A stretch of DNA of 64,000 nucleotides from Drosophila persimilis (Eukaryota > Arthropoda > Insecta > Diptera > Drosophilidae). Shown piece by piece: positions 24,701 through 37,385 of this stretch. Location of the stretch: the NCBI RefSeq assembly GCF_003286085.1, contig NW_020825298.1:10540001-10604000 (forward strand). The letters are read 5' to 3'. Position numbers and translations under genes: made by a program. Position 1 is the stretch's first letter. Each line of letters begins with the position of its first letter. A model generated the notes under the pieces. The model was not told the origin of the DNA, ran no database searches, and was given only the letters and a program-made list of their open reading frames with translations.

Positions 24701-27700
24701 TCCGATCTGGTCCTATTTGGCTGAGATATAGCCTTCCGAAGATTTGGATTTGTTAAATATTAAAATATTGTTTGTTTTCTTTACGCTATATTTCAGCTGC
24801 ACATCAACCGATCTGGGCGTGGCATGTCTCTCCGTGATCGGGAAAGTCCTGCCAACCGACTGCCGCCGGAAAAAAGGACATCAATTTTCCCCCGATTTTC
24901 GCAAAAAATCATGATTTACATCATTAAATTTGTCAAAAATCGGCCTCGTTTTCGTTGTGGAGATTTTGATGCCGTTCGACAGTCTGGATTCTCGCGATGC
25001 TGGGAGTGTCGGTCCTTCTCCGATCTGGTCCTATTTGGCTGAGATATAGCCTTCCGAAGATTTGGATTTGTTAAATATTAAAATATTGTTTGTTTTCTTT
25101 ACGCTATATTTCAGCTGCACATCAACCGATCTGGGCGTGGCATGTCTCTCCGTGATCGGGAAAGTCCTGCCAACCGACTGCCGCTGGAAAAAAGGACATC
25201 AATTTTTCCCCGATTTTCGCAAAAAATCATGATGGTTACATCATTAAATTTGTCAAAAATCGGCCTCGTTTTTGTTGTGGAGATTTTGATGCCGTTCGAC
25301 AGTCTGGATTCTCGCGATGCTGGGAGTGTCGGTCCTTCTCCGATCTGGTCCTATTTGGCTGAGATATAGCCTTCCGAAGATTTGGATTTGTTAAATATTA
25401 AAATATTGTTTGTTTTCTTTACGCTATATTTCAGCTGCACATCAACCGATCTGGGCGTGGCATGTCTCTCCGTGATCGGGAAAGTCCTGCCAACCGACTG
25501 CCGCCGGAAAAAAGGACATCAATTTTCCCCCGATTTTCGCAAAAAATCATGATTTACATCATTAAATTTGTCAAAAATCGGCCTCGTTTTCGTTGTGGAG
25601 ATTTTGATGCCGTTCGACAGTCTGGATTCTCGCGATGCTGGGAGTGTCGGTCCTTCTCCGATCTGGTCCTATTTGGCTGAGATATAGCCTTCCGAAGATT
25701 TGGATTTGTTAAATATTAAAATATTGTTTGTTTTCTTTACGCTATATTTCAGCTGCACATCAACCGATCTGGGCGTGGCATGTCTCTCCGTGATCGGGAA
25801 AGTCCTGCCAACCGACTGCCGCCGGAAAAAAGGACATCAATTTTTCCCCGATTTTCGCAAAAAATCATGATGGTTACATCATTAAATTTGTCAAAAATCG
25901 GCATCGTTTTCGTTGTGGAGATTTTGATGCCGTTCGACAGTCTGGATTCTCGCGATGCTGGGAGTGTCGGTCCTTCTCCGATCTGGTCCTATTTGGCTGA
26001 GATATAGCCTTCCGAAGATTTGGATTTGTTAAATATTAAAATATTGTTTGTTTTCTTTACGCTATATTTCAGCTGCACATCAACCGATCTGGGCGTGGCA
26101 TGTCTCTCCGTGATCGGGAAAGTCCTGCCAACCGACTGCCGCTGGAAAAAAGGACATCAATTTTTCCCCGATTTTCGCAAAAAATCATGATGGTTACATC
26201 ATTAAATTTGTCAAAAATCGGCCTCGTTTTCGTTGTGGAGATTTTGATGCCGTTCGACAGTCTGGATTCTCGCGATGCTGGGAGTGTCGGTCCTTCTCCG
26301 ATCTGGTCCTATTTGGCTGAGATAAAGCCTTCGGAAGATTTGGATTTGTTAAATATTAAAATATTATTTGATTTCTTTACGCTATATTTCAGCTGCACTT
26401 CAACCGATCTGGGCGTGGCATGTCTCTCCGTGATCGGGAAAGTCCTGCCAACCGACTGCCGCTGGAAAAAAGGACATCAATTTTTCCCCGATTTTCGCAA
26501 AAAATCATGATGGTTACATCATTAAATTTGTCAAAAATCGGCCTCGTTTTCGTTGTGGAGATTTTGATGCCGTTCGACAGTCTGGATTCTCGCGATGCTG
26601 GGAGTGTCGGTCCTTCTCCGATCTGGTCCTATTTGGCTGAGATATAGCCTTCCGAAGATTTGGATTTGTTAAATATTAAAATATTGTTTGATTTCTTTAC
26701 GCTATATTTCAGCTGCACATCAACCGATCTGGGCGTGGCATGTCTCTCCGTGATCGGGAAAGTCCTGCCAACCGACTGCCGCTGGAAAAAAGGACATCAA
26801 TTTTTCCCCGATTTTCGCAAAAAATCATGATGGTTACATCATTAAATTTGTCAAAAATCGGCCTCGTTTTCGTTGTGGAGATTTTGATGCCGTTCGACAG
26901 TCTGGATTCTCGCGATGCTGGGAGTGTCGGTCCTTCTCCGATCTGGTCCTATTTGGCTGAGATATAGCCTTCCGAAGATTTGGATTTGTTAAATATTAAA
27001 ATATTGTTTGTTTTCTTTACGCTATATTTCAGCTGCACATCAATCGATCTGGGCGTGGCATGTCTCTCCGTGATCGGGAAAGTCCTGCCAACCGACTGCC
27101 GCTGGAAAAAATGACATCAATTTTTCCCCGATTCTCGCAAAAAATCATGATGGTTACATCATTAAATTTGTCAAAAATCGGCCTCGTTTTCGTTGTGGAG
27201 ATTTTGATGCCGTTCGACAGTCTGGATTCTCGCGATGCTGGGAGTGTCGGTCCTTCTCCGATCTGGTCCTATTTGGCTGAGATATAGCCTTCCGAAGATT
27301 TGGATTTGTTATATATTAAAATACTGTTTTTTCTTTTACGCTATATCTCAGCTGCACATCAATCGATCTGGGCGTGACATGTCCCTCCGTGATCGGGAGA
27401 GTCCTGCCAACCGACTGCCGCCGGAAAAAAGGACATCAATTTTCCCCCGATTTTCGCAAAAAATCATGATTTACATCATTAAATTTGTCAAAAATCGGCC
27501 TCGTTTTCGTTGTGGAGATTTTGATGCCGTTCGACAGTCTGGATTCTCGCGATGCTGGGAGTGTCGGTCCTTCTCCGATCTGGTCCTATTTGGCTGAGAT
27601 ATAGCCTTCCGAAAATTTGGATTTGTTAAATATTAAAATATTGTTTGTTTTCTTTACGCTATATTTCAGCTGCACATCAATCGATCTGGGCGTGGCATGT

Positions 27701-27787
27701 CTCTCCGTGATCGGGAAAGTCCTGCCAACCGACTGCCGCTGGAAAAAAGGACATCAATTTTTCCCCGATTTTCGCAAAAAATCATGA
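21776..27787 (+). repeat. 320-bp satellite array, left arm (~19 units)
   Basis: Head-to-tail units of 318-320 bp repeat from 21776; the landmark GGCATGTCTCTCCGTGATCG recurs at 21944, 22264, 22584 and onward to 27693. Units are more than 95% alike by eye. Variants (loss of GG before TTACATCATT; CCGCTGG versus CCGCCGG; a CGTTTTTGTTG variant at ~23670 and ~25268) recur in blocks, pointing to block-wise amplification. Each unit contains CGATCTGGGCGTG and an acceptor-like CTATATTTCAG. Unit length is not a multiple of three, so the 75-codon frame seen in most units is not part of one long protein. The inverted partner array is 31275-33131. Confidence 0.95.
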
Positions 27788-28341
27788 TTCTACTGCTGTG
27801 TCGCTGAGTCGACAAGGTGCCGTCTCATCCGCTGAAACACGGACCAGACATCGACGGCGGAGTTGTTGGTTCACGCCCACGGGAAATAATGCCACCAATC
27901 AAACGCTGGGCTATAGCTTTGAGACGCGTAAGTAAATCAGTATATATGTAATTCTGAATATGTTTTAAAATACATCTTCCTTCACAGAGGACTTATGTAC
28001 CCTACGCTTTGCCACAAACCGAGGCGTATCCGATTTCCCCCCGCCAGACGGAGTCCAATCAAAGTATCCCAGCCAGACAGAATCGTGTCCTAGCAGGATC
28101 GAGGCGCACCAATTACAAGATCGAACATAAGAAGCCATCGTCATCAGTCGCCCTGGCCATCAACAACAAGGACTTTGACTGTGACAACCACCGGAAGAGC
28201 TAAGCGGGCTACCACCATCTAGATATATCTCGTTGTTTTTAGGTTTAAGGATATATGTACGCCTCCATATATTTAGATAGTAGACACAAATGTTTTCCAC
28301 CTGTTTATTTATTTAAACTAAGCTAAGTTATGATGAATAAA
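27788..28341 (+). pseudogene. 3' end of an unidentified gene, left copy
   Basis: Exon-like sequence to 27927, a 60-nt intron (GTAAGT 27928 ... TTCACAG 27987), and a last exon with an open frame to a TAA at 28201-28203. AATAAA follows at 28336. The last exon can encode a basic tail ending KDFDCDNHRKS. The frame across the junction is ambiguous: two of the three frames join openly with different C-termini. Upstream the sequence breaks off abruptly into satellite, so this is a 3' gene fragment. An inverted copy lies at 30720-31274. I do not recognise the family. Confidence 0.55.
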
Positions 28342-28379
28342 ACTATTGAAAAATCATCCTTGCTGTTTTTTGTATGGAG

Positions 28380-28830
28380 GAAACTATCCCAATTTCAAAA
28401 AGGCGTGGCACGACCAGATCGGTACAAAATTAGCGGAGAAAACTCAATATTTTTGATTGGGGAAAATGTCCTTGATCCTTGATAAGGACTCCATCAATTA
28501 GGGACATTTTTCCAAACTCAGGAAGCTGCCGCACGCCCAGATCGGCCCACAAATAGCCGAGAAAACTATGTATGTATGATTGGGGTTGTTGGAGTCCTTA
28601 CCGAAGGATCAAGGACATTTTTCTGATTACGGGGGGCCGTCGCACGTCCCGATCGGGCCTCAAATAACGGAGTAAACAAGATATGTATGTCTGGAGTAAA
28701 TATCCTTGATCCTTGGTCCTTGATAAGGACTCCATTAAATCAGGGACATTTTTCCAAACTCAGGAAGCCGTCGCATGTCCCGATCGGGCCTCAAATAACG
28801 GAGAAACAAATCTGGTTTGTAATTTGTTAT
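28380..28830 (+). repeat. ~120-bp repeat block, left arm (short)
   Basis: About four degenerate units built around a CGATC(T/G)GG(A/G)CGTGC core followed by AAAAATGTCC and (TC)CTTGATCCTT motifs. The same repeat is expanded in the right arm (29150-30650). Confidence 0.8.
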
Positions 28831-28947
28831 ATTTAAAAATGTAGTTCAAGAATTCGCCGATAGCGGCGCCACCGTACAAAAGAGAAAAACTCGCGTCACA
28901 TGGCCAAAATCTGGATGGGATACCAGGCGAACAGAAATCAGCAGAAG

Positions 28948-29013
28948 GTAACTGAATTTTTTAAAAATTAATGGTCCCCCAAAAGTATGCACCATTTTTT
29001 TCAATTCCTACAG
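28948..29013 (+). other. Intron-like spacer at the centre of the palindrome
   Basis: The unpaired centre contains AAG/GTAACT, TTAAT, a pyrimidine-rich run and CCTACAG, spaced as in a 66-nt Drosophila intron. Removal would join inverted arms (left arm ending 28944, right arm starting 29021) across a 10-nt loop. The reverse strand shows no comparable intron, so transcription through the centre is expected on the plus strand. The innermost ~108 bp of the arms match with one visible mismatch (GTCACATGG versus GTCAAATGG). Confidence 0.6.
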
Positions 29014-29149
29014 TTGCTTGCTGCTGATTTCTGTTCGCCTGGTATCCCATCCAGATTTTGGCCATTTGACGCGAGTTTTTCTCTTTTGTACGGTGGCGCC
29101 GCTATCGGCGAATTCTTGAACTACATTTTCAAAAATACCAAATTACAAA

Positions 29150-30650
29150 CCAGATTTGTTTCTCCGTTATTTGAGGCCCGATCGGGACATGCGACATCTT
29201 CCTGAGTTCGGAAAAATGTCCCTGATTTAATGGAGTCCTTATCAAGGACCAAGGATCAAGGATATTTACTCCAGACATACATATCTTGTTTACTCCGTTA
29301 TTTGAGGCTCGATCGGGACGTGCGACGGCCCCCCGTAATCAGAAAAATGTCCTTGATCCTTCGGTAAGGACTCCAACAACCCCAATCATACATACATAGT
29401 TTTCTCGGCTATTTGTGGGCCGATCTGGGCGTGCGGCAGCTTCCTGAGTTTGGAAAAATGTCCCTGATTTAATGGAGTCCTTATCAAGGACCAAGGATCA
29501 AGGATATTTACTCCAGACATACATATCTTGTTTACTCCGTTATTTGAGGCCCGATCGGGACGTGCGACGGCCCCCCGTAATCAGAAAAATGTCCTTGATC
29601 CTTCGGTAAGGACTCCAACAACCCCAATCATACATACATAGTTTTCTCGGCTATTTGTGGGCCGATCTGGGCGTGCGGCAGCTTCCTGAGTTTGGAAAAA
29701 TGTCCCTGATTTAATGGAGTCCTTATCAAGGACCAAGGATCAAGGATATTTACTCTAGACATACATATCTTGTTTACTCCGTTATTTGAGGCCCGATCGG
29801 GACGTGCGACGGTCCCCCGTGATCAGAAAAATGTCCTCGATCCTTTGGTAAGGACTCCAACAACCCCAATCATACATACATAGTTTTCTCGGCTATTTGT
29901 GGGCCGATCTGGGCGTGCGGCAGCTTCCTGAGTTTGGAAAAATGTCCCTGATTTAATGGAGTCCTTATCAAGGACCAAGGATCAAGGATATTTACTCTAG
30001 ACATACATATCTTGTTTACTCCGTTATCTGAGGCCTGATCGGGACATGCGACATCTTCCTGAGTTCGGAAAAATGTCCCTGATTTAATGGAGTCCTTATC
30101 AAGGACCAAGGATCAAGGATATTTACTCCAGACATACATATCTTGTTTACTCCGTTATTTGAGGCTCGATCGGGACGTGCGACGGCCCCCCGTAATCAGA
30201 AAAATGTCCTTGATCCTTCGGTAAGGACTCCAACAACCCCAATCATACATACATAGTTTTCTCGGCTATTTGTGGTCCGATCTGGGCGTGCGGCAGCTTC
30301 CTGAGTTTGGAAAAATGTCCCTGATTTAATGGAGTCCTTATCAAGGACCAAGGATCAAGGATATTTACTCTAGACATACATATCTTGTTTACTCCGTTAT
30401 TTGAGGCCCGATCGGGACGTGCGACGGTCCCCCGTGATCAGAAAAATGTCCTCGATCCTTTGGTAAGGACTCCATTAACCCCAACCATACATACATAGTT
30501 TTCTCGGCTGTTTGTGGGCCGATCTGAGCGTGCGATGGCTTCCTGCGATCGAAAAATGTCCCTTATTGATGGAGTCCTTATCAAGGATCAAGGACATTTT
30601 CCCCAATCAAAAATATTGAGTTTTCTCCGCTAATTTTGTACCGATCTGGT
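29150..30650 (+). repeat. ~241-bp dimeric tandem repeat, right arm
   Basis: A phrase beginning GAAAAATGTCCCTGATTTAA recurs near 29212, 29454, 29695, 29937, 30068 and 30307, so the usual spacing is ~241 bp with one ~131-bp step. Each 241-bp unit is a dimer of two related ~120-bp halves, one with CGATCTGGGCGTGCGGCAG and one with CGATCGGGACGTGCGACGG. The core resembles that of the 320-bp satellite, suggesting a common origin. Confidence 0.9.
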
Positions 30651-30719
30651 CGTGCCACGCCTTTTTGAAATCGGGATAGTTTCCTCCATACAAAAAACAG
30701 CAAGGATGATTTTTCAATA

Positions 30720-31274
30720 GTTTTATTCATCATAACTTAGCTTAGTTTAAATAAATAAACAGGTGGAAAACATTTGTGTCTACTATCTAAATATATGGAG
30801 GCGTACATATATCCTTAAACCTAAAAACAACGAGATATATCTAGATGGTGGTAGCCCGCTTAGCTCTTCCGGTGGTTGTCACAGTCAAAGTCCTTGTTGT
30901 TGATGGCCAGGGCGAGTGATGACGATGGCTTCTTATGTTCGATCTTGTAATTGGTGCGCCTCGATCCTGCTAGGACACGATTCTGTCTGGCTGGGATACT
31001 TTGATAGGACTCCGTCTGGCGGGAGGAAATCGGATACGCCTCGGTTTGTGGCAAAGCGTAGGGTACATAAGTCCTCTGTGAAGGAAGATGTATTTTAAAA
31101 CATATTCAGAATTACATATATACTGATTTACTTACGCGTCTCAAAGCTATAGCCCAGCGTTTGATTGGTGGCATTATTTCCCGTGGGCGTGAACCAACAA
31201 CTCCGCCGTCGATGTCTGGTCCGTGTTTCAGCGGATGAGACGGCACCTTGTCGACTCAGCGACACAGCAGTAGA
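30720..31274 (-). pseudogene. 3' end of an unidentified gene, right copy
   Basis: Inverted copy of 27788-28341: last exon 31075-30860, a 60-nt intron, and the upstream exon from ~31274 to 31136. Unlike the left copy, a single-base difference at the junction lets an ATG in the adjoining satellite unit (31364) read in frame into this exon. The result is a chimeric open frame of satellite plus gene fragment. Expression is unknown. Confidence 0.55.
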
Positions 31275-33131
31275 ATCATGGTTTTGTGAAAATTGTGGAA
31301 AAAAAGATGTCCTTTTTCCCAATGGCAGTCGGTTGGCAGGACTCTCCCGATCACGGAGGGACATGTCACGCCCAGATCGATTGATGTGCAGCTGAGATAT
31401 AGCGTAAAAGAAAAAACAGTATTATAATATTTAACAAATCCAAATCTTCGGAGGGCTATATCTCAGCCAAATAGGACCAGATCGGAGAAGGACCGACACT
31501 CCCAGCATCGCGAGAATCCAGACTGTCGAACGGCATCAAAATCTCCACAACGAAAACGAGGCCGATTTTTGACAAATTTAATGATGTAACCATCATGATT
31601 TTTTGCGAAAATCGGGGGAAAATTGATGTCCTTTTTTCCAGCGGCAGTCGGTTGGCAGGACTTTCCCGATCACGGAGAGACATGCCACGCCCAGATCGGT
31701 TGATGTGCAGCTGAGATATAGCGTAAAAGAAAAAACAGTATTTTAATATTTAACAAATCCAAATCTTCGGAAGGCTTTATCTCAGCCAAATAGGACCAGA
31801 TCGGAGAAGGACCGACACTCCCAGCATCGCGAGAATCCAGACTGTCGAACGGCATCAAAATCTCCACAACGAAAACGAGGCCGATTTTTGACAAATTTAA
31901 TGATGTAACCATCATGATTTTTTGCGAAAATCGGGGGAAAATTGATGTCCTTTTTTCCAGCGGCAGTCGGTTGGCAGGACTTTCCCGATCACGGAGAGAC
32001 ATGCCACGCCCAGATCGATTGATGTGCAGCTGAGATATAGCGTAAAAGAAAAAACAGTATTTTAATATTTAACAAATCCAAATCTTCGGAAGGCTATATC
32101 TCAGGCAAATAGGACCAGATCGGAGAAGGACCGACACTCCCAGCATCGCGAGAATCCAGACTGTCGAACGGCATCAAAATCTCCACAACGAAAACGAGGC
32201 CGATTTTTGACAAATTTAATGATGTAACCATCATGATTTTTTGCGAAAATCGGGGAAAAATTGATGTCCTTTTTTCCAGCGGCAGTCGGTTGGCAGGACT
32301 TTCCCGATCACGGAGAGACATGCCACGCCCAGATCGATTGATGTGCAGCTGAGATATAGCGTAAAAGAAAAAACAGTATTTTAATATTTAACAAATCCAA
32401 ATCTTCGGAAGGCTTTATCTCAGCCAAATAGGACCAGATCGGAGAAGGACCGACACTCCCAGCATCGCGAGAATCCAGACTGTCGAACGGCATCAAAATC
32501 TCCACAACGAAAACGAGGCCGATTTTTGACAAATTTAATGATGTAACCATCATGATTTTTTGCGAAAATCGGGGGAAAATTGATGTCCTTTTTTCCAGCG
32601 GCAGTCGGTTGGCAGGACTTTCCCGATCACGGAGAGACATGCCACGCCCAGATCGGTTGATGTGCAGCTGAGATATAGCGTAAAAGAAAAAACAGTATTT
32701 TAATATTTAACAAATCCAAATCTTCGGAAGGCTTTATCTCAGCCAAATAGGACCAGATCGGAGAAGGACCGACACTCCCAGCATCGCGAGAATCCAGACT
32801 GTCGAACGGCATCAAAATCTCCACAACGAAAACGAGGCCGATTTTTGACAAATTTAATGATGTAACCATCATGATTTTTTGCGAAAATCGGGGGAAAATT
32901 GATGTCCTTTTTTCCAGCGGCAGTCGGTTGGCAGGACTTTCCCGATCACGGAGAGACATGCCACGCCCAGATCGGTTGATGTGCAGCTGAGATATAGCGT
33001 AAAAGAAAAAACAGTATTTTAATATTTAACAAATCCAAATCTTCGGAAGGCTTTATCTCAGCCAAATAGGACCAGATCGGAGAAGGACCGACACTCCCAG
33101 CATCGCGAGAATCCAGACTGTCGAACGGCAC
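31275..33131 (-). repeat. 319-bp satellite array, right arm (~5-6 units)
   Basis: Same satellite as 21776-27787 in inverted orientation, with landmarks 319 bp apart (31683, 32002, 32321, 32640, 32959). Units here carry mostly the CCGCTGG and GATAAAGCC variants, which are rare in the left array, so the two arrays have been evolving at least partly separately. Confidence 0.95.
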
Positions 33132-33694
33132 TACTACGAAAATCAGTCCGAGCTCTGGAACACATCCCTTGGACCTCCCGAGAGGAGGAGGTACCGACAG
33201 CGAGCGGACTGGAAAGGCGGAGAAAACATCTTGGAACGCAAGGATGAGGGCTCTGGCAGTGGCCGGACAAAAAAGTAGACCAGACTAAAGATCACAGTGT
33301 CGCGCGACAGGAATCATGTCCCAAGGGGCGCTTTGTATCGTGGCCCAGTGCGCAGGGGACGGCTGGGAGCTCGTGATGTCAGCCGGTCGCCTGGGGTGGA
33401 CAGCCGTCGTCGAGCGCACACTCCTTCGTATTAATCGGAACACCAGAAGAGGGAAGGAGACCTGCTAAAATAAAAGAAAGTGTTAAATAAAGTAAAAGAA
33501 TAAATAATAACTTAATAAATTTACCTAGGGGGTATGAAGAGGCGATCGCGGCATAGCAGCTTGGGGCCAGAAAGGGTGTAGGCCAATTGAACTGGAGGGA
33601 ATATAAGAATAAAAGAACCAAGAAAAAAAGTCTATGCAAATGATGAGTAGGGGGGAAACAAGGAATGCGTTTGAATTTATTTTGGCACCGCAAC
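33132..33694 (-). repeat. Intron-bearing element, right arm copy
   Basis: Inverted, nearly identical copy of 21213-21775 including the 60-nt intron. It joins the satellite at the same base as in the left arm. Confidence 0.6.
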
Positions 33695-34209
33695 GCTTCG
33701 AGCGTGAAAACTAAAAACTATTTGTTACATACATATATCAATATCAATATGAATATGAATGCGAATACGAGTATACCCATATGAGGTGGTACACACTCGA
33801 CAAATAAAAAAAAAAAAAATCGATCTATGAAACGAATATTTGCCCATTCGAAAGGGAAATGAAAACTTAGTTCTGCACTTGCAACATGTGCAACATTCAG
33901 CAAGTGATTTGTGAGACAACTTAACCAAAAACTAAATCTATAACACTATAAGACTTGAGCTCAGTCAAAAGCAAACGAAGATTGAATATCGACTCCATCA
34001 TCCGTAAGCATGTGGCATCAAATCTCGCGGTCTCTCTCCCCCTGTCTCCCTCGTTCCAAGAGCGACGAGCCACGATCTACCCTTCTCGATTCAGTTGCGG
34101 TTGTAGAGTATTGTTTTTTAGCGTTTTCAGCTGCTTCCCATGCTGCCAACGCCTCCTCCAGCTGCTGTTCCTCCTCCTGCTGCTCCAATGGATCCAGACG
34201 CTCTTCCTC
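33695..34209. other. 3' region of the right Bx copy
   Basis: Nearly identical to 20697-21212 in inverted orientation. The first 192 bp after the stop (34209-34018) are the same in-frame 63-codon extension described for the left copy. The remainder is AT-rich and probably 3' UTR. Confidence 0.4.
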
Positions 34210-35409
34210 CTAGGCGCGCCCGTGCCCAGGGCTTTTTTTTGTCTGGACGCCCCTAGCTGGTTCTTCAGCAGCAGCAGTGGCCGCGGCCGCAAACGGAGAG
34301 TCGCCTCCGGTGGGCGTCTGGGGTCCCTTGTTATTGTTGTGGTCGCCGGGGGTGCACGGACCGTTGACCATGCCCACGGCCACACCCATGTTGGCGACGC
34401 CTGGTCCTCCGCCGGGCAGTTCGTCGGCGGCACCCGGGACGCCAGCGGCAATCGTGGCGAAGAGCAGCCACTCCTCGTAGTCGTACTCGCAGAGAATCTT
34501 GTTCATGCACAAATAGAACCGATCGCCAACGCACAATCGATAGTTGCACTGCTGGCAGGCGAAGCAATGCAAATGGTAGACATTGGTGCGGGCGCGCATC
34601 ACCATCTGAAAGGCGAAGATCACCTTGCTGCAGGCGGCACAGTAGCCCGTGTTGCCAAATAATCGATAATAATCAAGCTTGCACAGCATTAGGTTGCCCG
34701 TCTTGTAGAGGGTGGACCCCACTTCGCCCAGGCGACAGTCGCAGCAGCCGCACTTGAGGCAGTCCTGGTGCCACAGCATGTCCAGGGCGCGCAGAAAGTA
34801 ACGGTCCTTGATGTGCTTGCCGCAGCCGGCGCACAGCAGGCTTCCATTGTTGTTGTTGTTATTGTTGTTGGCCGCAGCGGCAATGCTCTGGACATTGCTG
34901 AGGCTGTTGTTGTTGCCTTTGCCGTTGCCGTTGCCGCTGTTCACCCCGCCGCCGTTGCTGTTGCAACCGTTGTTGGTATTCTGCCCCACGTTGTTGCCAC
35001 TGTTGCTGTTCATGCTGGCGGCCTGCTGCTGCTGTCTTGAGTGCTGCTGCTGTTGATTCGATGAGAGCCCGACGAGTCCGGGCTCTGTTTTGGTGATATC
35101 CATAGTCATCTTATTATTCACGGACGCTATACCATTCCAATAGATTTCCATTTGCGCCATCCGCGAACGCGATGGCTGCGGGGAGTCGACTTCGGGCCCC
35201 ACTGCCGTCACCACAGACGGCGGCACCACAGGCGACACAGGAAAGAAATGCTGCAGCGGCAATGGCAGGTGTGTGGCGGCAATGCTGCTGCGCTTTTCGA
35301 AATTCGGCACCAAGAACTGATCTGATGATGAACTGATGTTCTGCATAGTAATGCGCCCCGCATCGCCTATGCTGGGCGATGCAGCTGAAGGTTCGATAAA
35401 ATTGTTCAT
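34210..35409 (-). CDS. LIM-only protein, intronless Beadex (dLMO) copy, right arm
   Basis: A 399-aa frame, inverted duplicate of 19515-20696. It has the same start, Gln/Asn-rich region, two complete LIM domains and tail. All zinc ligands remain. Compared with the left copy it has six additional residues (Gly/Asn/Lys-rich) before the LIM domains and 19 substitutions clustered in LIM2 and the tail, for example VIFAFQ for VISAFE, YHLHC for YHFDC, CNYRL for CNHRL and CMNK for CKNK. Some right-arm residues (RARTNVYHL) look closer to the family norm, others (FAFQ, NYR) further away. Both frames stay open, which argues for function in at least one copy. Stop TAG at 34210-34212. Confidence 0.85.
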   Translation of the reverse strand: MNNFIEPSAASPSIGDAGRITMQNISSSSDQFLVPNFEKRSSIAATHLPLPLQHFFPVSPVVPPSVVTAVGPEVDSPQPSRSRMAQMEIYWNGIASVNNKMTMDITKTEPGLVGLSSNQQQQHSRQQQQAASMNSNSGNNVGQNTNNGCNSNGGGVNSGNGNGKGNNNSLSNVQSIAAAANNNNNNNNGSLLCAGCGKHIKDRYFLRALDMLWHQDCLKCGCCDCRLGEVGSTLYKTGNLMLCKLDYYRLFGNTGYCAACSKVIFAFQMVMRARTNVYHLHCFACQQCNYRLCVGDRFYLCMNKILCEYDYEEWLLFATIAAGVPGAADELPGGGPGVANMGVAVGMVNGPCTPGDHNNNKGPQTPTGGDSPFAAAATAAAEEPARGVQTKKSPGHGRA

Positions 35410-36824
35410 TTTCAATGACTTTCACACAGATTTTGCTGATCTGCAATGCAAATTGAAATTTGGGAAATCCGAAGCGAAGCACGCACGCTTTTTGCAGAGT
35501 AACGGCGCCCGTCAGCTGTGCTGCCGAGCAGTGATGCCAGATTCTCAGAGTACAAGCTAGATTGTATACGGTAGGGCCAACGATACGCCAAAAATGGCTA
35601 AAACTGAAGATAAATGAGCTCAAAATTGAGTTGAGCTACTGAGCTTCTTCGGCAGCGTATGTTGCGATCAATTGAAAGATATTGAAAAGACGACGATTTT
35701 TCGCATTGAAAATCTGTTCTAAGACGATAGACGAGATTCAAGTGATTGCTGGATCGAATCAAGCGCAGGCCGGCCGAATGGCCCGTGCCCTAATGCAAGC
35801 GAGGCTTCGACAAGAGCGCGACAGATCGAGAAAGCGACCGGACTTACCCGGTCAAAGCCGACGAGGTAATGCATGGTGCATGGTGCAGGAGGGAAGGCAA
35901 TGTCGGTAATGTATATATACATATTTTATATTATTTTGTAACTCATACCGTTAGAGCTGTGATAGGAAAAGCAGGATAGAAATATCTCAGAGAGGTGAAC
36001 CTCTTGTAAACCTTTTTGTTCGTACATTACATAGAATTTAAAAGCGCGCCAATAAATATGAAAAACAAAAATCCGAGTGTCCAGCCCTTCATGGAAAAGA
36101 ACCGCGTAAAGCGATTGGCGGAGATGTTGGTACTAATAGTGCGCGATAGGTGTCGTCCGAAAAGCGCCATCTGGTGGAATCAAAATGTACTTCTTTATTT
36201 TTAACGGAAATTTAAAAATCTAACGTGAATATTTTTTATAAATAATAGCTTCAAAAGGCTATTTACGAATTATGTGACTCACACATTTAAGTATTCTCTA
36301 AATAATTCACAAATCCACGGCTAAATGTGATTAAAATGCCAAAGAGAATCGCATATACAAGATAATTTTCTCCTTGAGACCACATCAGAGTGAATCTATC
36401 AGAATTATGGACTGAACATACGTCGGAAACACGCCAGAAGTGTCTGTTAATCAAACATGCGGCCAACACGCCCTCCGACTGCCCGGAAAATGCAACGAAA
36501 ATGACATTAATGGGCTCTTTACGGCTTACGCATAATTAAGGCCGTTGCCTGCTTGGCTCTGGGTCTGGACCTGAGTCTGGGCCTCTGTTCTGGTCGAATC
36601 TTGTCTTAAGCGGGCCTAATTAGGCATCGCATGGCTGTTGCGTTGCTGTTGTCTGTGAGATGAAGTGCATGATTGGTTTATGAGTTAAGGCGATGATGGC
36701 TTGCTTCCCCATCCTTCCCCTCCGCATAAGTACACAAAGGCAAAACGTGCAATACTTTATGCCCGATTTTATGGCCGAAGCAGATATAAAGCTGTTGCTC
36801 CATTCATTCAACTCGTGCGTCTAC
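35410..36824. other. Right-arm flank of the Bx copy
   Basis: Inverted match of 18101-19514 with scattered substitutions. It holds the presumed 5' leader and promoter of the right Bx copy. No further gene is recognised. Confidence 0.45.
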
Positions 36825-37256
36825 AGCCGCAGGACGATTTTCATTTCCATCGCGACTTCCCACTGGGCATACATATGTACGTATAAAATGTATGACACAC
36901 AAAGGAAAACCAAGCTGGCTTGAACTGCTGTGGTGCTGCAGCTTTTTTACTTTTTTCATAGAGCCTGTAGATGATTTAAGATGAAATTAAAAAATATGCA
37001 CATATGTGTAAATTTCTGATGTTCTTACATGGTTTATTATTATAATTATCATAGCACTCTCATAATTTTTACTCGGCTTTTGTCATACCTATATCCAAAC
37101 GCATTGATGGGTTGGAAAGGGAACTGTATGAACTTTTATAGGATTTTGTATTTTTGTCAATACAATTGCTGTACCTGAAGATATGTGCATATATCAATAT
37201 GTATAATAAAGCACACACTCTGGAATCTATGTTTTAGCAATTCCATGACCAATAAA
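36825..37256. other. 432-bp segment present only in the right arm
   Basis: The left arm jumps across this segment at ~18100 (CTAAAGAG/TAGATGC). A short similarity at the ends (TAGA(T/C)GC) suggests a deletion in the left arm through microhomology. The segment is AT-rich and shows no gene. Confidence 0.6.
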
Positions 37257-37287
37257 TCTTTAGATGAAATTATTCAGATTTTCTTAC

Positions 37288-37385
37288 ATGCTCTGTCATT
37301 TGCAGATGTAATGCAGCTAAGTACTTGATTGTTCGTCCCTCATTAGCCAAAGCAAACAGTTCCTCGCCAGAAATGGAACTTAGTT
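37288..37385 (-). pseudogene. Exon fragment of an unidentified gene, right copy
   Basis: Read on the minus strand: an open stretch with ISGEELFALANEGR then TIKYLAALHLQMTEH, ending at GAGCAT/GTAAGA. It extends past the palindrome edge at 37345, unlike the left copy. The remaining exons are not visible. No family recognised. Confidence 0.4.

Larger units (their letters stand above)
18011..28944 (+). repeat. Left arm of the 19-kb palindrome
   Basis: This arm is the inverted counterpart of 29021-37345. Shared order from the outside in: exon fragment, Bx copy, intron-bearing element, 320-bp satellite, 3' gene fragment, ~120-bp repeat, and a ~108-bp innermost segment with one mismatch to its partner. 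It is about 10.9 kb against 8.3 kb on the right because its satellite is longer. It lacks a 432-bp segment that the right arm carries at 36825-37256. Confidence 0.9.
29021..37345 (-). repeat. Right arm of the 19-kb palindrome
   Basis: Inverted partner of 18011-28944. It has about 5-6 satellite units against ~19, a longer ~241-bp repeat block, and an additional 432 bp at 36825-37256. At its outer edge the shared exon fragment continues beyond the boundary without a break, so this arm more likely has the ancestral junction. Confidence 0.9.
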